64,000 nt of DNA. Origin: JAZKID01 sp963714065. Its GTDB lineage: Bacteria > Pseudomonadota > Alphaproteobacteria > Rhizobiales > UBA4765. Position 1 is the stretch's first letter; the number at the start of each line of letters is the position of its first letter. Below are positions 41,589 to 50,909 of this stretch, piece after piece. Location of the stretch: positions 372,001 through 436,000 of the forward strand of contig OY970226.1 in assembly GCA_963714065.1 (NCBI GenBank), read 5' to 3'. Made by a program: the position numbers and the translations under genes. The notes under the pieces were generated by a model. That model was not told the DNA's origin, made no database searches, and was given only the letters and a program-made list of their open reading frames with translations.

Positions 41589-43511
41589 ATGTCTAAGCAT
41601 GCCCTAAAGGCCGGAAGGACTCTGTCTCTTTCGGCCTTTCTTTCCCTCTCTCTTTTTCCACCCCACGAAGCAGCGGCGGACCCTGTCACGCCCGCTCCTG
41701 TCACTATCTATTCCAATCAGCGGCAGCTTCCCACTTTTCTTGGCGAAGTGGGCAGTTCCGTTACCGTCATCGGCGAGGAAGACATCAAAAATCTCGGCGC
41801 CGTTACCGCCGCCGATGCCCTGCGTCATGTGCCGGGCTTGAGCGTCAACCAGGCCGGTGGCCAGGGCGGGTTGACGCAAATGCGCATTCGCGGCTCGGAG
41901 GCAAACCATGTCCTGCTGATGGTCGATGGCGTGCGCTTCAACGATCCTTCCGGTTTCGGTTTCGATTATTCGGGCCTGCTCGCCGCCGATATCGAGCGCA
42001 TCGAAATCATTCGCGGACCGCAGAGCGGGATCTACGGCTCCGGCGCGCATGCCGGCGTCATCGCCATCACCACCAAATCCGGCAAAGGGCTGCGTAAACC
42101 AATTGTGGATGCGCATCTTGAGGGCGGCTCATTCGGCACGGTTTCGAGTTCCCTTTTCGCGGCGGGAGGAAATGGCACAACCTGGGGATCGCTGACGGCG
42201 AGCGGCCTGACGACGCGCGGCTACAATTTCGCCACCAACGGCAGCGAGGCCGACGCCGCCACGATCGGCAATTTGCAATTGCGCCTCGGCACAACGCCGA
42301 CGGACGGCCTCGATATCGACAGCTCGTTGCGTTACGGCACGCGCGACGCGGATTACGACCAGGACAATTCCAGCAATCCCGCACAGCCGCCGCTGATCGA
42401 TGCGCAAAACCCGCATTACGGGCAACACGATCTGGCAGGCCGTATCGGTGCAAGCTATCGCGCGCCTGAATCGAACCTGCAGCAGCAGATCTCATGGGAA
42501 GGCTACAGCTTCCTGCGCAAATCCGACGACGCATTCGGCCCCTTCCATTCAGAAGGACACCGCAATGAAGGGCTTTATCGTGTAGCCTATGGCTTCGATA
42601 CGCCCGATTTCTCTAAAAGCCGGCACGACCTGAGCGTGCAGGCAAGCCACGAATGGCTGGATTACGAGACAAGTTTCCAGCCCAATCATTCGCTCGACAC
42701 CACAGGGCTTGCCGCCGAATGGCGCACGAGCTTTTTCGACAAGACCTTCGTCTCCGCCGCCTTGCGTCACGATATTTCCCAACGCTTCGAGGATGCGACG
42801 ACCTATCGCCTCACGGCGCGGCACAATTTCAACTATGGCATCAGCATGCATGCCGCCGTGGGCACGGGCATTACCAATCCCACCATGAACGAGCTTTTCG
42901 GCTCCTCCGGCGGTTTTGTCGGCAATCCCGATCTGAAGCCGGAGGAGAGCTTTGAGTGGGAAGTCGGCACCAGCAAGACGTGGAAAATAATTCCCGTCAC
43001 GTTCGGCCTCACTTATTTCAACGGCGTGACGACGAACGAAATCCGCACCGTTTCCTCACCCGTCTCGACGGCGGTGAACGATCCCGGCGACAGCCCGCGC
43101 CAGGGCGGCGAAGTGCTCTTGAGCTATATACCGATGCCGGGCCTGAGCATCACCGGCACATATACCTACACTTACGCGCGCACATCGGCAGGGCAGGAAG
43201 AAATCCGCCGTCCGCCGCATGCCGGCGCGCTGGATGTGAGCTATGTCTTCTTTGATACCAAGGCAAAGCTCAATGTGGGGATCGCCTATAACGGGCATAT
43301 GGTAGACAGCGATTTTCGCACCTTCCCGGCACCGCTTGTTGGCCTCGATGCCTATACGCTGCTCAATGCATCGTTATCTTATCGCGTCAACGAGCAGGTG
43401 GAGACATACGTGAAGGTCCAGAATGCGCTCGATGAGGAATATCAGGAAGCTTTCGGCTTTCGCGGCCAGCCATTTTCGGCTTTTGCGGGCGTGAGGGTAA
43501 ATTTGGAGTGA
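41589..43511 (+). CDS. btuB: TonB-dependent outer-membrane cobalamin receptor
   Basis: 640 residues. Signal peptide to about residue 30. The plug domain has VTVIGEEDIKNLGAVTAADA, LRHVPGLSV, QMRIRGSEANHVLLMVDGVR and IERIEIIRGPQSGIYGSGAHAGVI. It is followed by a 22-strand barrel ending FAGVRVNLE. The short TonB box is in the ...PVTIYSN region. Takes up vitamin B12 (or a related corrinoid) with TonB energy. The upstream cobalamin riboswitch is strong independent support for the substrate. Start is the ATG at 41589, six bases after GGAG. No btuFCD genes are adjacent. Confidence 0.93.
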   Translation: MSKHALKAGRTLSLSAFLSLSLFPPHEAAADPVTPAPVTIYSNQRQLPTFLGEVGSSVTVIGEEDIKNLGAVTAADALRHVPGLSVNQAGGQGGLTQMRIRGSEANHVLLMVDGVRFNDPSGFGFDYSGLLAADIERIEIIRGPQSGIYGSGAHAGVIAITTKSGKGLRKPIVDAHLEGGSFGTVSSSLFAAGGNGTTWGSLTASGLTTRGYNFATNGSEADAATIGNLQLRLGTTPTDGLDIDSSLRYGTRDADYDQDNSSNPAQPPLIDAQNPHYGQHDLAGRIGASYRAPESNLQQQISWEGYSFLRKSDDAFGPFHSEGHRNEGLYRVAYGFDTPDFSKSRHDLSVQASHEWLDYETSFQPNHSLDTTGLAAEWRTSFFDKTFVSAALRHDISQRFEDATTYRLTARHNFNYGISMHAAVGTGITNPTMNELFGSSGGFVGNPDLKPEESFEWEVGTSKTWKIIPVTFGLTYFNGVTTNEIRTVSSPVSTAVNDPGDSPRQGGEVLLSYIPMPGLSITGTYTYTYARTSAGQEEIRRPPHAGALDVSYVFFDTKAKLNVGIAYNGHMVDSDFRTFPAPLVGLDAYTLLNASLSYRVNEQVETYVKVQNALDEEYQEAFGFRGQPFSAFAGVRVNLE

Positions 43512-43547
43512 CGTACGTAAGTTGCAACAAATGTAATCTACATTTAA

Positions 43548-43609
43548 CGTCATGCCCGCGAAGGCGGGCATCTAAATTTCTTGAGATCCCCGTTTTCGCG
43601 GGGATGACG
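43548..43609. repeat. Palindromic repeat (family B)
   Basis: CGTCATGCCCGCGAAGGCGG and ATCCCCGTTTTCGCGGGGATG hairpins between btuB and the deformylase paralogue. Confidence 0.75.
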
Positions 43610-43626
43610 CAAAAAGAAATGGGATT

Positions 43627-44127
43627 ATGGCTCTTCTTCCCATCATAAAATTTCCCGACGAACGCCTGCGGCAACAAGCCGCACCGATCGATGTTTTCGA
43701 CGAAGAATTGCAAACACTGGCGCGCGATCTTCTGGATACCATGTATGCCGCACCCGGTGTCGGCATTACCTTATGCCATGTCGGCATTTTGAAGCGGCTG
43801 ACTGTGATCGATCTTGAAAAAGGCAAGCCGCGCTATTTCGTCAACCCGTCCATTGTCTGGAGCTCCGAGGATATATCGCAGGCGATGGAAGGCAGCGTTT
43901 CGATGCCGGGCGTGACCGGGCAGGTCAAGCGCCCTGCCCGCGTGCGCGTTGTTTATCAGGATCTCTCGGGGGCACGGCATGAAGAAGAAACAAGCGGTTT
44001 TCTCGCCACCTGCCTGCAACATGAGATCGACCAGCTCGACGGTATTTTCTGGCTCGAGCGGCTTTCCAAATTGAAACGCGACATGATCGTGAAGCGGTAT
44101 AAAACTAGAGCGCGACAGTCTCCTTGA
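43627..44127 (+). CDS. Peptide deformylase paralogue lacking metal ligands
   Basis: 166 residues, normal deformylase length and fold. The three catalytic motifs are altered. GxGLAAxQ reads GVGITLCH (the conserved Gln is His), EGCLS reads EGSVS (metal-binding Cys is Ser), and HExxH reads HEIDQ (second metal-binding His is Gln). Removing N-formyl groups is therefore unlikely. A similar altered paralogue is, from memory, widespread in alphaproteobacteria beside a normal enzyme, so it may have a conserved non-catalytic role. The gene's end overlaps the convergent cutA by 23 bases. Confidence 0.85.
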   Translation: MALLPIIKFPDERLRQQAAPIDVFDEELQTLARDLLDTMYAAPGVGITLCHVGILKRLTVIDLEKGKPRYFVNPSIVWSSEDISQAMEGSVSMPGVTGQVKRPARVRVVYQDLSGARHEEETSGFLATCLQHEIDQLDGIFWLERLSKLKRDMIVKRYKTRARQSP

Positions 44128-44440
44128 GCAGCCATTCGCGATAGCTTTCATTCATCCGCCCCAGTGGGATTTCCAGAATGGCGGGAATTTCGTAGGAATG
44201 CTCATACTCAAGAGCGGCGATTGCTTTTTGCACCAGTTCCACGCGCGTTTTGAGGAGCAGCACCGTCTCGTCCGCCCGCTCCATTTTTCCTTTCCAGCGA
44301 TAAATTGCCGTCATGCCGGAAATAATATTGGCGCTGGCAGCAAGTTTTGCCTCGAGAGCAAAATAGGCCAGTTTTTCCGCCTCGGCCCTGTCCTGGCAGG
44401 TAATATAAAGCAGGGAAAAGCATTGATCTTCTGGCTGCAT
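44105..44440 (-). CDS. cutA: CutA1-like divalent-cation tolerance protein
   Basis: 111 residues. Motifs LLYITCQDRAEAEKLAYFAL, ANIISGMTAIYRWKGKMERA and HSYEIPAILEIPL-NESYREWL match the trimeric CutA1 family, structurally like PII proteins. Its biochemical role is not settled. The ATG at 44440 gives the normal length; the frame to 44578 overlaps nadK and is rejected. The starts of cutA and nadK are 46 bases apart and divergent. Confidence 0.9.
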   Translation of the reverse strand: MQPEDQCFSLLYITCQDRAEAEKLAYFALEAKLAASANIISGMTAIYRWKGKMERADETVLLLKTRVELVQKAIAALEYEHSYEIPAILEIPLGRMNESYREWLLKETVAL

Positions 44441-44486
44441 ATTGAATGCCTTCGTGGTAGAGGATTTAAAAATGGCCTGAAAACCT

Positions 44487-45272
44487 ATGAAATCGCAAGC
44501 AAAAAACAAATCCATGCAATTGCACTTCGTCGCCTCCAAAACGCCGGAAGCGCAGGCGGCGAAAAAACGCCTGGTCAAGCTTTATGGCGACAACGGCATG
44601 GAGCAGGCCGATATCATCATCGCGCTTGGCGGCGACGGCGTGATGCTGCGTACGCTGCATAAATATATCGACAGCGGCAAGCCGATTTTCGGCATGAACC
44701 GCGGCTCCGTCGGTTTTCTCATGAACGACTATGACGAGAAAAACTTAACCACGCGGCTGAAGCGCGCTAAAACCGCTCTTATCCACCCGCTGATCATGGA
44801 AGCGACCGACAGACACGGCAAGAAACATCATGCGCGCGCCATTAATGAAGTCTCACTGCTGCGGCAAAGCTATCAGGCGGCAAAGCTGCGCATTTCCGTC
44901 GACAGGAAAGTGCGCCTGGAAGAATTGATCAGCGACGGTATATTGATCGCAACGCCCGCCGGTTCCACGGCTTATAATCTTTCCGCGCATGGACCTATTC
45001 TGCCGATCCGCGCGCAATTGCTGGCGCTGACGCCGCTGAGCCCTTTCCGGCCCCGACGCTGGCGCGGCGCCCTACTGCCCGAGAATGCGGCCGTGACGAT
45101 CGACATTCTCGAGGCCGAGGAACGTCCCGTTTCCGCCGCCGCCGACCATAAGGAAGTGCGGCATGTCAGGCGCGTCAGCATCCGCAAGGATAAAAATACG
45201 ACCATTCCTCTGCTCTTCGATGCCGGGCATAGCCTGGAAGAGCGTGTCTTGCGGGAACAATTCTATACGTGA
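44487..45272 (+). CDS. nadK: NAD kinase
   Basis: 261 residues. Phosphorylates NAD to NADP. The conserved ADIIIALGGDGVMLRTLH (GGDG) and GMNRGSVGFLMNDY motifs, the NE motif in ARAINEVSLLRQ, and SDGILIATPAGSTAYNLSAHGPI are present. Short (no N-terminal extension), as in other alphaproteobacteria. Cytosolic. Confidence 0.95.
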   Translation: MKSQAKNKSMQLHFVASKTPEAQAAKKRLVKLYGDNGMEQADIIIALGGDGVMLRTLHKYIDSGKPIFGMNRGSVGFLMNDYDEKNLTTRLKRAKTALIHPLIMEATDRHGKKHHARAINEVSLLRQSYQAAKLRISVDRKVRLEELISDGILIATPAGSTAYNLSAHGPILPIRAQLLALTPLSPFRPRRWRGALLPENAAVTIDILEAEERPVSAAADHKEVRHVRRVSIRKDKNTTIPLLFDAGHSLEERVLREQFYT

Positions 45273-45332
45273 ATCAAATAGTTAAGCCAAATCATCGAAA
45301 ATTAAATCTCTATCTCTACACTTGCCCGCGGT

Positions 45333-45866
45333 ATGGCTGCAAATTCACAAACTGAAAATCTCGAACTCGAGGAAGAACGGGAAATTATCGCCCCGCCCAC
45401 CTCGCTGAAGAATTTTGTGCGCAAAACGGCGGGCGGCGACAAGCTGGATATGTCCGTGGTCGCGCAGGCCGAAACGGCGCTGGAAGACATCTCTTCCGAT
45501 TTTCCGGACTGGATGGCCAAGGAAATCGAGGTTCTGCGCAGCAAGCGCGATGAAATTCGCACGCGGGGCTTAAGTCCGGAAAGCGCGCGGGAATTTTTCC
45601 TGCTGCTGCACAATGTGCGCGGTCAGGCTGCGACATTGGGGTTTCCGCTCGTCGGCGAACTGGCCGGAAGCCTGTGCGAGGTTCTGCAAAATCTCGCGGC
45701 CGACCAGATCCCGCAGGAAGTGATCGAAAACCATGTCGATGCGATCTCGGCCATTGTACATGAACGCGCGAGCGGCGACGGCAACGATGTTGCCCGCAAG
45801 CTGGTGGCACGCCTGTGCGAGGTGACGAAAGAATATCTCGATTATATGCTGACAAAGAACATGTGA
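45333..45866 (+). CDS. Hpt-like (histidine phosphotransfer) protein
   Basis: 177 residues. The acidic N-terminal third is followed by a helical bundle. The segment FFLLLHNVRGQAATLGFPLV fits the Hpt pattern HxxxGxAxxxG around a phosphorylatable His, and a second helix pair (VGELAGSLCEVLQNLAADQI) follows. It could relay phosphate in a two-component system, though the kinase partner is unknown; CckA (56442-58958) is the only kinase in the window. It is convergent and end-to-end with the DUF2336 gene. Confidence 0.65.
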   Translation: MAANSQTENLELEEEREIIAPPTSLKNFVRKTAGGDKLDMSVVAQAETALEDISSDFPDWMAKEIEVLRSKRDEIRTRGLSPESAREFFLLLHNVRGQAATLGFPLVGELAGSLCEVLQNLAADQIPQEVIENHVDAISAIVHERASGDGNDVARKLVARLCEVTKEYLDYMLTKNM

Positions 45867-47049
45867 TCAGGCTGCGCGCCGCCAGCGCGTCTTGTTTTTC
45901 TGCACTGCCAGTCCCTGAATTCTCTCGACAGCATAACGCCGCGCTTCTCCGCGTGCCGCTTCTGCAGTGAAACGGCGCAGCAGCAGCAGAAGCTGATCCG
46001 TTTCGTCCGGCCCGGAAGCCATATAGCGCGCCATGACTTTTTCTAGAACCTTGCGTGAAAAATGCAGATGCCCGGGCGAGAATTCCTCCGGCGCGGTTTC
46101 GCACAATACGTCGAGCGCGGCCTTGAACGCCGCATAGGCGCTGCCGGGCAGGCCGCAACGCCGGTACAAGGCCTGAAAGCCGTTGGTTCCGCGATCCTGC
46201 ACCAGCGCGCTCACACGGTTGCGCGGCATATGGCTGAGCTGCACCATTGCCTCTTCGAAAAAAGCGATATTGCCGATGCATAATGCGCGAAACAAAAGCA
46301 CAGACGTCAACTGTCCGCTTTCGGCAAGATGCGCGACGAGCGATGTCAGATTGTTCGCGTCCGACAGATCGGCAAGCACGAGCGTTGCACGCTCCACCGC
46401 CTCGCGCGTAACATCCAGCGCGCGCTGGCGATGCAGCCAGCCATGCGTGACAAGGAAGGAATTCAGCACATTCGACAGGTGCGTCATCAGCTGCTGGCGT
46501 ATGGAGTGCGGAAGATCGTTACGCGCAAGCAGCGCTTCACGTACCGATGCATCACTGCCGAGCCGCTCCGCCATGCGCGTGACCGAGAATACGGCAATCT
46601 GCGCATGCGAATTATGTAACAACGCAAGACACGAACTCGGGACAGCCGACTTCCGCAAGCGCCGCCGCAACCGCTTTCGAAACGCCGCGGCGTTGCGCCA
46701 CCGCAATTTGCACGCGCGCCTGCCCCTGCGCCACAAGATCCACCAGTTCGGCATCGACGAGAAGCGGCGAACGCTGCGCGACTGCGGCGGCAATATCCGT
46801 CTGATCCTGCACCAGCGTGAGAATGATATGATGCGGCGCGTGCGGACTTCCCGCCAGCGCCTGCGCCAGCGCCCGGCGCACCAGCGGCGAGGTATCGTCG
46901 AGCAGAAGCGTGAGCGTGGCCTCCTGCGCGCGATGTTCTTCATCGTCCGTGCCGTTGGTGATATAGGCCTTGGCCAGCAGGGCCGCCGCTTCGGCACGCT
47001 CCTGCGCCGAAGCCTGATAGATCCACTGCATCAAATCGCGCGCTGACAT
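45867..47049 (-). pseudogene. DUF2336 protein, frameshifted
   Basis: The N-terminal part (47049 down to about 46640) reads MSARDLMQWIYQASAQERAE... and LVRRALAQALAGSPHAPHHI, the start typical of DUF2336. It ends early with FVSCVVT and a stop at 46612. The rest continues in a neighbouring frame from about 46632 (CLALLHNSHAQIAVFSVTRM) to a stop at 45867 with the usual HEAT-like helices. One extra base near 46632-46637 would explain the break. Function of the family is unknown; it often lies near motility or two-component genes in alphaproteobacteria. Real mutation or assembly error cannot be told apart here. Confidence 0.7.
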
Positions 47050-47132
47050 GGTCTCAGCTTAAGGGACAAGCCGTTAACGTTCGGTTCACCATGATTTATC
47101 TGATAAAATCCCTTTATTATCAATAAGTTGTA

Positions 47133-48011
47133 TTATAAAAGGGTCGGGCCGTTCTTTGGCGGCAGACTGGCCGATTCTGCCGTGCGCGTCATGGGATAGA
47201 ACGGCTTTCGCGCGGCAGCCTGGGTCACATTAGCGCCGGCCGTCTGCGGTGTCCACAGCGCGGCAACGACCGGCGACACGCCGCCCTGCCGCTGCGGCGT
47301 GAACATATTGCGATAAAGAGGATGCGCATCGGCCACAGTCGTGACCGGCGGCGAAGCATGCGCAATTCTTTGTGTATCGAGCGCCGCATTCTGGTGATGC
47401 GATACAAGAGAGGCATAAACCTCGTTCATGCTGCGCTTGCCGTCGTGATCGAAAAAGATCGTGCGGTTGGCGTCGGCCGCACGCGGGAAAACGTCGGCAG
47501 CAGCGGCGTTGGGATTGCGAAACGTGCCGAGAATGAATTTCGCCGCGCCCTGCGCGCCCAGAAAATGTGCGATGTAAATTTCTCCCGGATTCGGCGAACG
47601 GCCCAGGGCCGATTCGAGAGAAGAAATATTCTGCTGCGTATAGGCAGCACCCATCATCGCATTCGCATTGGGATCGAAGCGCAAATCCATGATATGCTGG
47701 CGCATGCCGGGGTCGTCGATGGCAAAACCCCGCCCGGTCGCGCGGATGGCCCCGGCCTCGCGCGCATAGCCATATTCGGCGCCATGCTCCTTCAGGGTCG
47801 AAAGCCAGGTGGAATCGATGAATTGAAACAGGCCGCTGGCGCTCGAGCCGCGCGCGCGGGCCATGGGATTGAGATTCGATTCGCGCTGCGCCGTCGTCAC
47901 CAGATAGTCGAAATTGACGCCCGTGGCGCGGCTGGCATTGTGAATAGCCCTGCGCGCGGGCGTAGGGTCCGCTGCCATATCCTCGCTAATGATATTGAGG
48001 GCTGTTGTCAT
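47133..48011 (-). CDS. Lytic transglycosylase (SLT domain)
   Basis: 292 residues. The SLT-type core includes TTAQRESNLNPMARARGSSA with the catalytic Glu and GLFQFIDSTWLSTL, followed by AAYTQQNISSLE and YIAHFLGAQGAAKFI. No signal peptide is seen, which is common for transglycosylases exported by the flagellar apparatus; the nearby Hpt/DUF2336 genes fit a motility setting but do not prove it. The C-terminal 90 residues are a low-complexity tail. The enzyme cleaves peptidoglycan glycan strands to 1,6-anhydro-muropeptides, substrates of the AmpG homologue at 49448. Confidence 0.85.
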   Translation of the reverse strand: MTTALNIISEDMAADPTPARRAIHNASRATGVNFDYLVTTAQRESNLNPMARARGSSASGLFQFIDSTWLSTLKEHGAEYGYAREAGAIRATGRGFAIDDPGMRQHIMDLRFDPNANAMMGAAYTQQNISSLESALGRSPNPGEIYIAHFLGAQGAAKFILGTFRNPNAAAADVFPRAADANRTIFFDHDGKRSMNEVYASLVSHHQNAALDTQRIAHASPPVTTVADAHPLYRNMFTPQRQGGVSPVVAALWTPQTAGANVTQAAARKPFYPMTRTAESASLPPKNGPTLL

Positions 48012-48086
48012 GTCGATAAAGCCTCTTCCCAGAGTGGGCCTTCATGGTAAAGAGAATCTTAAAATGGGACGAAATGAGGGGCTAAG

Positions 48087-48545
48087 ATGGCGGTCGGTCT
48101 TTATTATGAGGAATTTAAGATCGACCATGTATTCCATCATCCTATCCGGCGCACGGTAACCGAAGCCGACAATGTGCTTTTTTCCTGCATGACATTAAAC
48201 CCGCAGCCCTTGCATATCGACGCCGCATTCAGCGCGGCCACCGAATGGAAAAAGCCGTTGGTGAATTCCCTGTTCACGCTCGGCCTGATGGTCGGCATTT
48301 CGGTGCACGACACCACTTTCGGCACGACAATCGCCAATCTCGGCATGAACGAAGTAAAATTCCCTGCTCCGGTTTTTCACGGCGACACGCTGCATGTACG
48401 CACCACGGTTCTGGAAAAACGCGAATCGAAATCGCGCGCCGATGCCGGTATCGTCACTTTCCTGCATCAGGCTTTCAACCAGGACGACATTCTCGTGGCC
48501 GAATGCAAGCGCCAGGCTTTCATCCATAAAAAGGAGACGCGATAA
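48087..48545 (+). CDS. MaoC-like (R)-specific enoyl-CoA hydratase/dehydratase
   Basis: 152 residues, single hot-dog domain. The hydratase motif appears as TLNPQPLHIDAAFSAATEW (with the Asp/His dyad region) and NSLFTLGLMVGISVHDTTFG. The stop and the next start overlap by one base (TAATG), so it is translationally coupled to a citrate-lyase-like protein. That pairing is typical of mesaconyl-/beta-methylmalyl-CoA type C4-C5 acid metabolism, but the exact substrates are not visible. Confidence 0.8.
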   Translation: MAVGLYYEEFKIDHVFHHPIRRTVTEADNVLFSCMTLNPQPLHIDAAFSAATEWKKPLVNSLFTLGLMVGISVHDTTFGTTIANLGMNEVKFPAPVFHGDTLHVRTTVLEKRESKSRADAGIVTFLHQAFNQDDILVAECKRQAFIHKKETR

Positions 48546-49426
48546 TGCGCTCATTACTCTTCGTTCCCGGCGATGCGCCGGATAAAATGCAGAAGGCGCT
48601 GCACAGCGGCGCCGATTCGCTGATCCTTGACCTCGAGGACAGCGTCACGATCGCCAATAAACAGCGCGCGCGCGAGGAAGTCGCGGGCTTTTTGCAGACG
48701 GCCAGGCGGCAGCCGGATTCGCCTTCCCTTATCGTGCGTATCAATGCGCTGAGCGCGCCGGGCAATCTTGCCGACAAAGATCTCGACACGGTGATGACGC
48801 AATCGCCGGACATGATCATGCTTTCGAAAGCGCAGAGCGGGGCCGATGTGCAATGGCTCGGCGCCAAGCTTGCCACGCATGAAGCGATCAAGGGATCGTC
48901 GGCCAATAAGACGCGCATCATTGCGCTGGTAACCGAAACACCGTCTTCGCTGTTCACGCTCGGTACATATAAAGGATCAAGCGAGCGCCTTGCCGCCCTT
49001 GCCTGGGGCGCGGAAGATCTGGCCGCTGCGACGGGTTCGCACGCCAATCGCGACGAGCACGGCAATGTCACCGAGCCCTACAAAATGGTGCGCCATCTTG
49101 CCCTGTTTGCCGCAGCCGCGGCCGAGGTGCAGCCGATCGATGGCGTCTACACGAATTTGCGTGACCTTAACGGCGCCCGCCACGAGGCGGAAGCCGCAAG
49201 CAGGGATGGATTTACCGGCAAGCTTGCCATCCATCCCTCGCAGGTGCCGGTTTACAACGATGTGTTCCGGCCGAGCCGCAAGGCTCTCGACGAGGCGCAA
49301 AAAATTATCGAAGCCTTCAACCGCTCGGGCGTCACATCGGGCGTCATCGATTTCAACGGCACAATGCTCGACCGGCCGCATCTGGCGCGCGCACAGCGCC
49401 TGCTGGCGACTGCGAAGGTAAAATAG
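48545..49426 (+). CDS. HpcH/HpaI aldolase / citrate lyase beta-like protein
   Basis: 293 residues, TIM-barrel CitE-like family. SLLFVPGDAPDKMQKALHSG, LILDLEDSV (acidic metal ligand), IVRINAL and TETPSSLF are typical. The C-terminal GKLAIHPSQVPVYNDVF is the family signature. Members cleave or form malyl-CoA, methylmalyl-CoA or citramalyl-CoA. Forms a two-gene operon with the upstream MaoC hydratase. Confidence 0.85.
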   Translation: MRSLLFVPGDAPDKMQKALHSGADSLILDLEDSVTIANKQRAREEVAGFLQTARRQPDSPSLIVRINALSAPGNLADKDLDTVMTQSPDMIMLSKAQSGADVQWLGAKLATHEAIKGSSANKTRIIALVTETPSSLFTLGTYKGSSERLAALAWGAEDLAAATGSHANRDEHGNVTEPYKMVRHLALFAAAAAEVQPIDGVYTNLRDLNGARHEAEAASRDGFTGKLAIHPSQVPVYNDVFRPSRKALDEAQKIIEAFNRSGVTSGVIDFNGTMLDRPHLARAQRLLATAKVK

Positions 49427-49447
49427 CGCCGGATCGATTTTTCCCGA

Positions 49448-50812
49448 TCAGATTTTTCCAAGTACCGTCTTTACGAAATAGATGCTGTAGGCCAGCAGGC
49501 CCAGCAATATGACGGCAAGAAAAACCTTTTGCCACAGCACAAGCTTTATCTTCGCCTGCTTGCCCGTTGCCACTTCCTGCCGGCTTTCGGTCAGCGCGGT
49601 CGGCTCTTTCAGGAAATAAAGCAGGGCAGTGCCCGGCACGCCGAGCAGCGCGCTGATCACATAGAATATTTCCCAGCCGTAGCTCTCTGCAATATAACCC
49701 GTGCGCGAAGACAAGACGGTCCGCCCGAGGGCTGCGACCGAACTCAGCAACGCAAATTGCGTCGCCGTGAAATTGATCTTCGTCAGTGAGCCGAGATAGG
49801 CAACCAGCGCGCCGGTCGCGATACCGGAAGAGAAATATTCGATGGCCGTCGTCGCATACAGCACATCGAGCTGCGCGCCGGCGCGCGCCTGAACGATATA
49901 CATGAAGTTGGAAACGATCTGCAGGACGCCGCCGATCAGCAGCGCGCGCATCAGGCCCACTCTTATGATCAGCCAGCCGCTGAACAACGCGCCCGCAATG
50001 GTGGCGGCAACGCCGAAGGTCTTGATCACGGTCGCCACATCTTCCAGCCCGAAGCCGAGCTTGAGGACGAAAGGCGTGGTCAGCGCGATGGCGAAAGCTT
50101 CCGGCAGCTTGTAAAGCAGCACGAACAGAAGAATGACGAACCATTTTTCGCGCGTGATGAAATCCGCGAAAGGATCGATAACGGCTTCCTTGACCCAGTC
50201 CTTCGCCTTGAGCGTGGCGCGGACCGGATAAGGTTTCTCGCCGACAAAACACGACACGATAAAGCCGCTGAAAATGAGGACCCCTACATAGATATAAGCC
50301 GCCTGCCATCCATAACGGCTGGCGACAAACAGGGCACCGCCGCCCGAAGCGATCATGCCCATGCGATAGCCGAAGGTAACGGCCGCAGCGCCCGCCCCTT
50401 GTTCTTCAGGCATCAGGATTTCGATACGGTAAGCATCGATCACGATGTCATGCGTCGCGCTGAGAAAGGCAAAAAGTACGGTCAGCAGCGCGATGGATTT
50501 GACATCCTGCTCGGGAGAAAAAGTTGTGATCGCCAGGATGGTGGCAAAAAGCGCAATCTCGATGACGAGAAGCCAGGAGCGGCGGCGGCCGAGAACGGAA
50601 AGGCCAGGCAGCTTTGTTCTGTCGACCAAAGGCGACCACATGAATTTCAGGTTGAAGGGAATCTGCACCAGCGCAAACAGGCCGATGGTCTTGAGGCTTA
50701 AGCCCGCGGTCGTCAGCCATGCGCTGAGCGTGCTGGCCACGAGCGCAAGCGGCAGACCGCTGGCAAAGCCCAACACGACGACGGCAAGAACGTTCTTACG
50801 TAAATAAAGCAT
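49448..50812 (-). CDS. ampG: AmpG-family MFS transporter
   Basis: 454 residues with about 12 helices. It opens LGFASGLPLALVASTLSAWL and has LKFMWSPLVDR, SATHDIVIDAYRIE and YRMGMIASGGGAL, which match AmpG permeases that import anhydro-muropeptides for cell-wall recycling. Its neighbour at 47133 is a transglycosylase that makes such fragments. Other members of this MFS subfamily carry different solutes, so the substrate is inferred. Convergent with the citrate-lyase-like gene, 21 bases apart. Confidence 0.85.
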   Translation of the reverse strand: MLYLRKNVLAVVVLGFASGLPLALVASTLSAWLTTAGLSLKTIGLFALVQIPFNLKFMWSPLVDRTKLPGLSVLGRRRSWLLVIEIALFATILAITTFSPEQDVKSIALLTVLFAFLSATHDIVIDAYRIEILMPEEQGAGAAAVTFGYRMGMIASGGGALFVASRYGWQAAYIYVGVLIFSGFIVSCFVGEKPYPVRATLKAKDWVKEAVIDPFADFITREKWFVILLFVLLYKLPEAFAIALTTPFVLKLGFGLEDVATVIKTFGVAATIAGALFSGWLIIRVGLMRALLIGGVLQIVSNFMYIVQARAGAQLDVLYATTAIEYFSSGIATGALVAYLGSLTKINFTATQFALLSSVAALGRTVLSSRTGYIAESYGWEIFYVISALLGVPGTALLYFLKEPTALTESRQEVATGKQAKIKLVLWQKVFLAVILLGLLAYSIYFVKTVLGKI

Positions 50813-50909
50813 ATCGGCCCCTCTTCACTGCCTATGCGCCCTTATACGCGCTTGCCGCTGCCCTGAAAACTGCCATAATGCCGGTTATATTCCGTTTTCG
50901 GTGGCGAAG

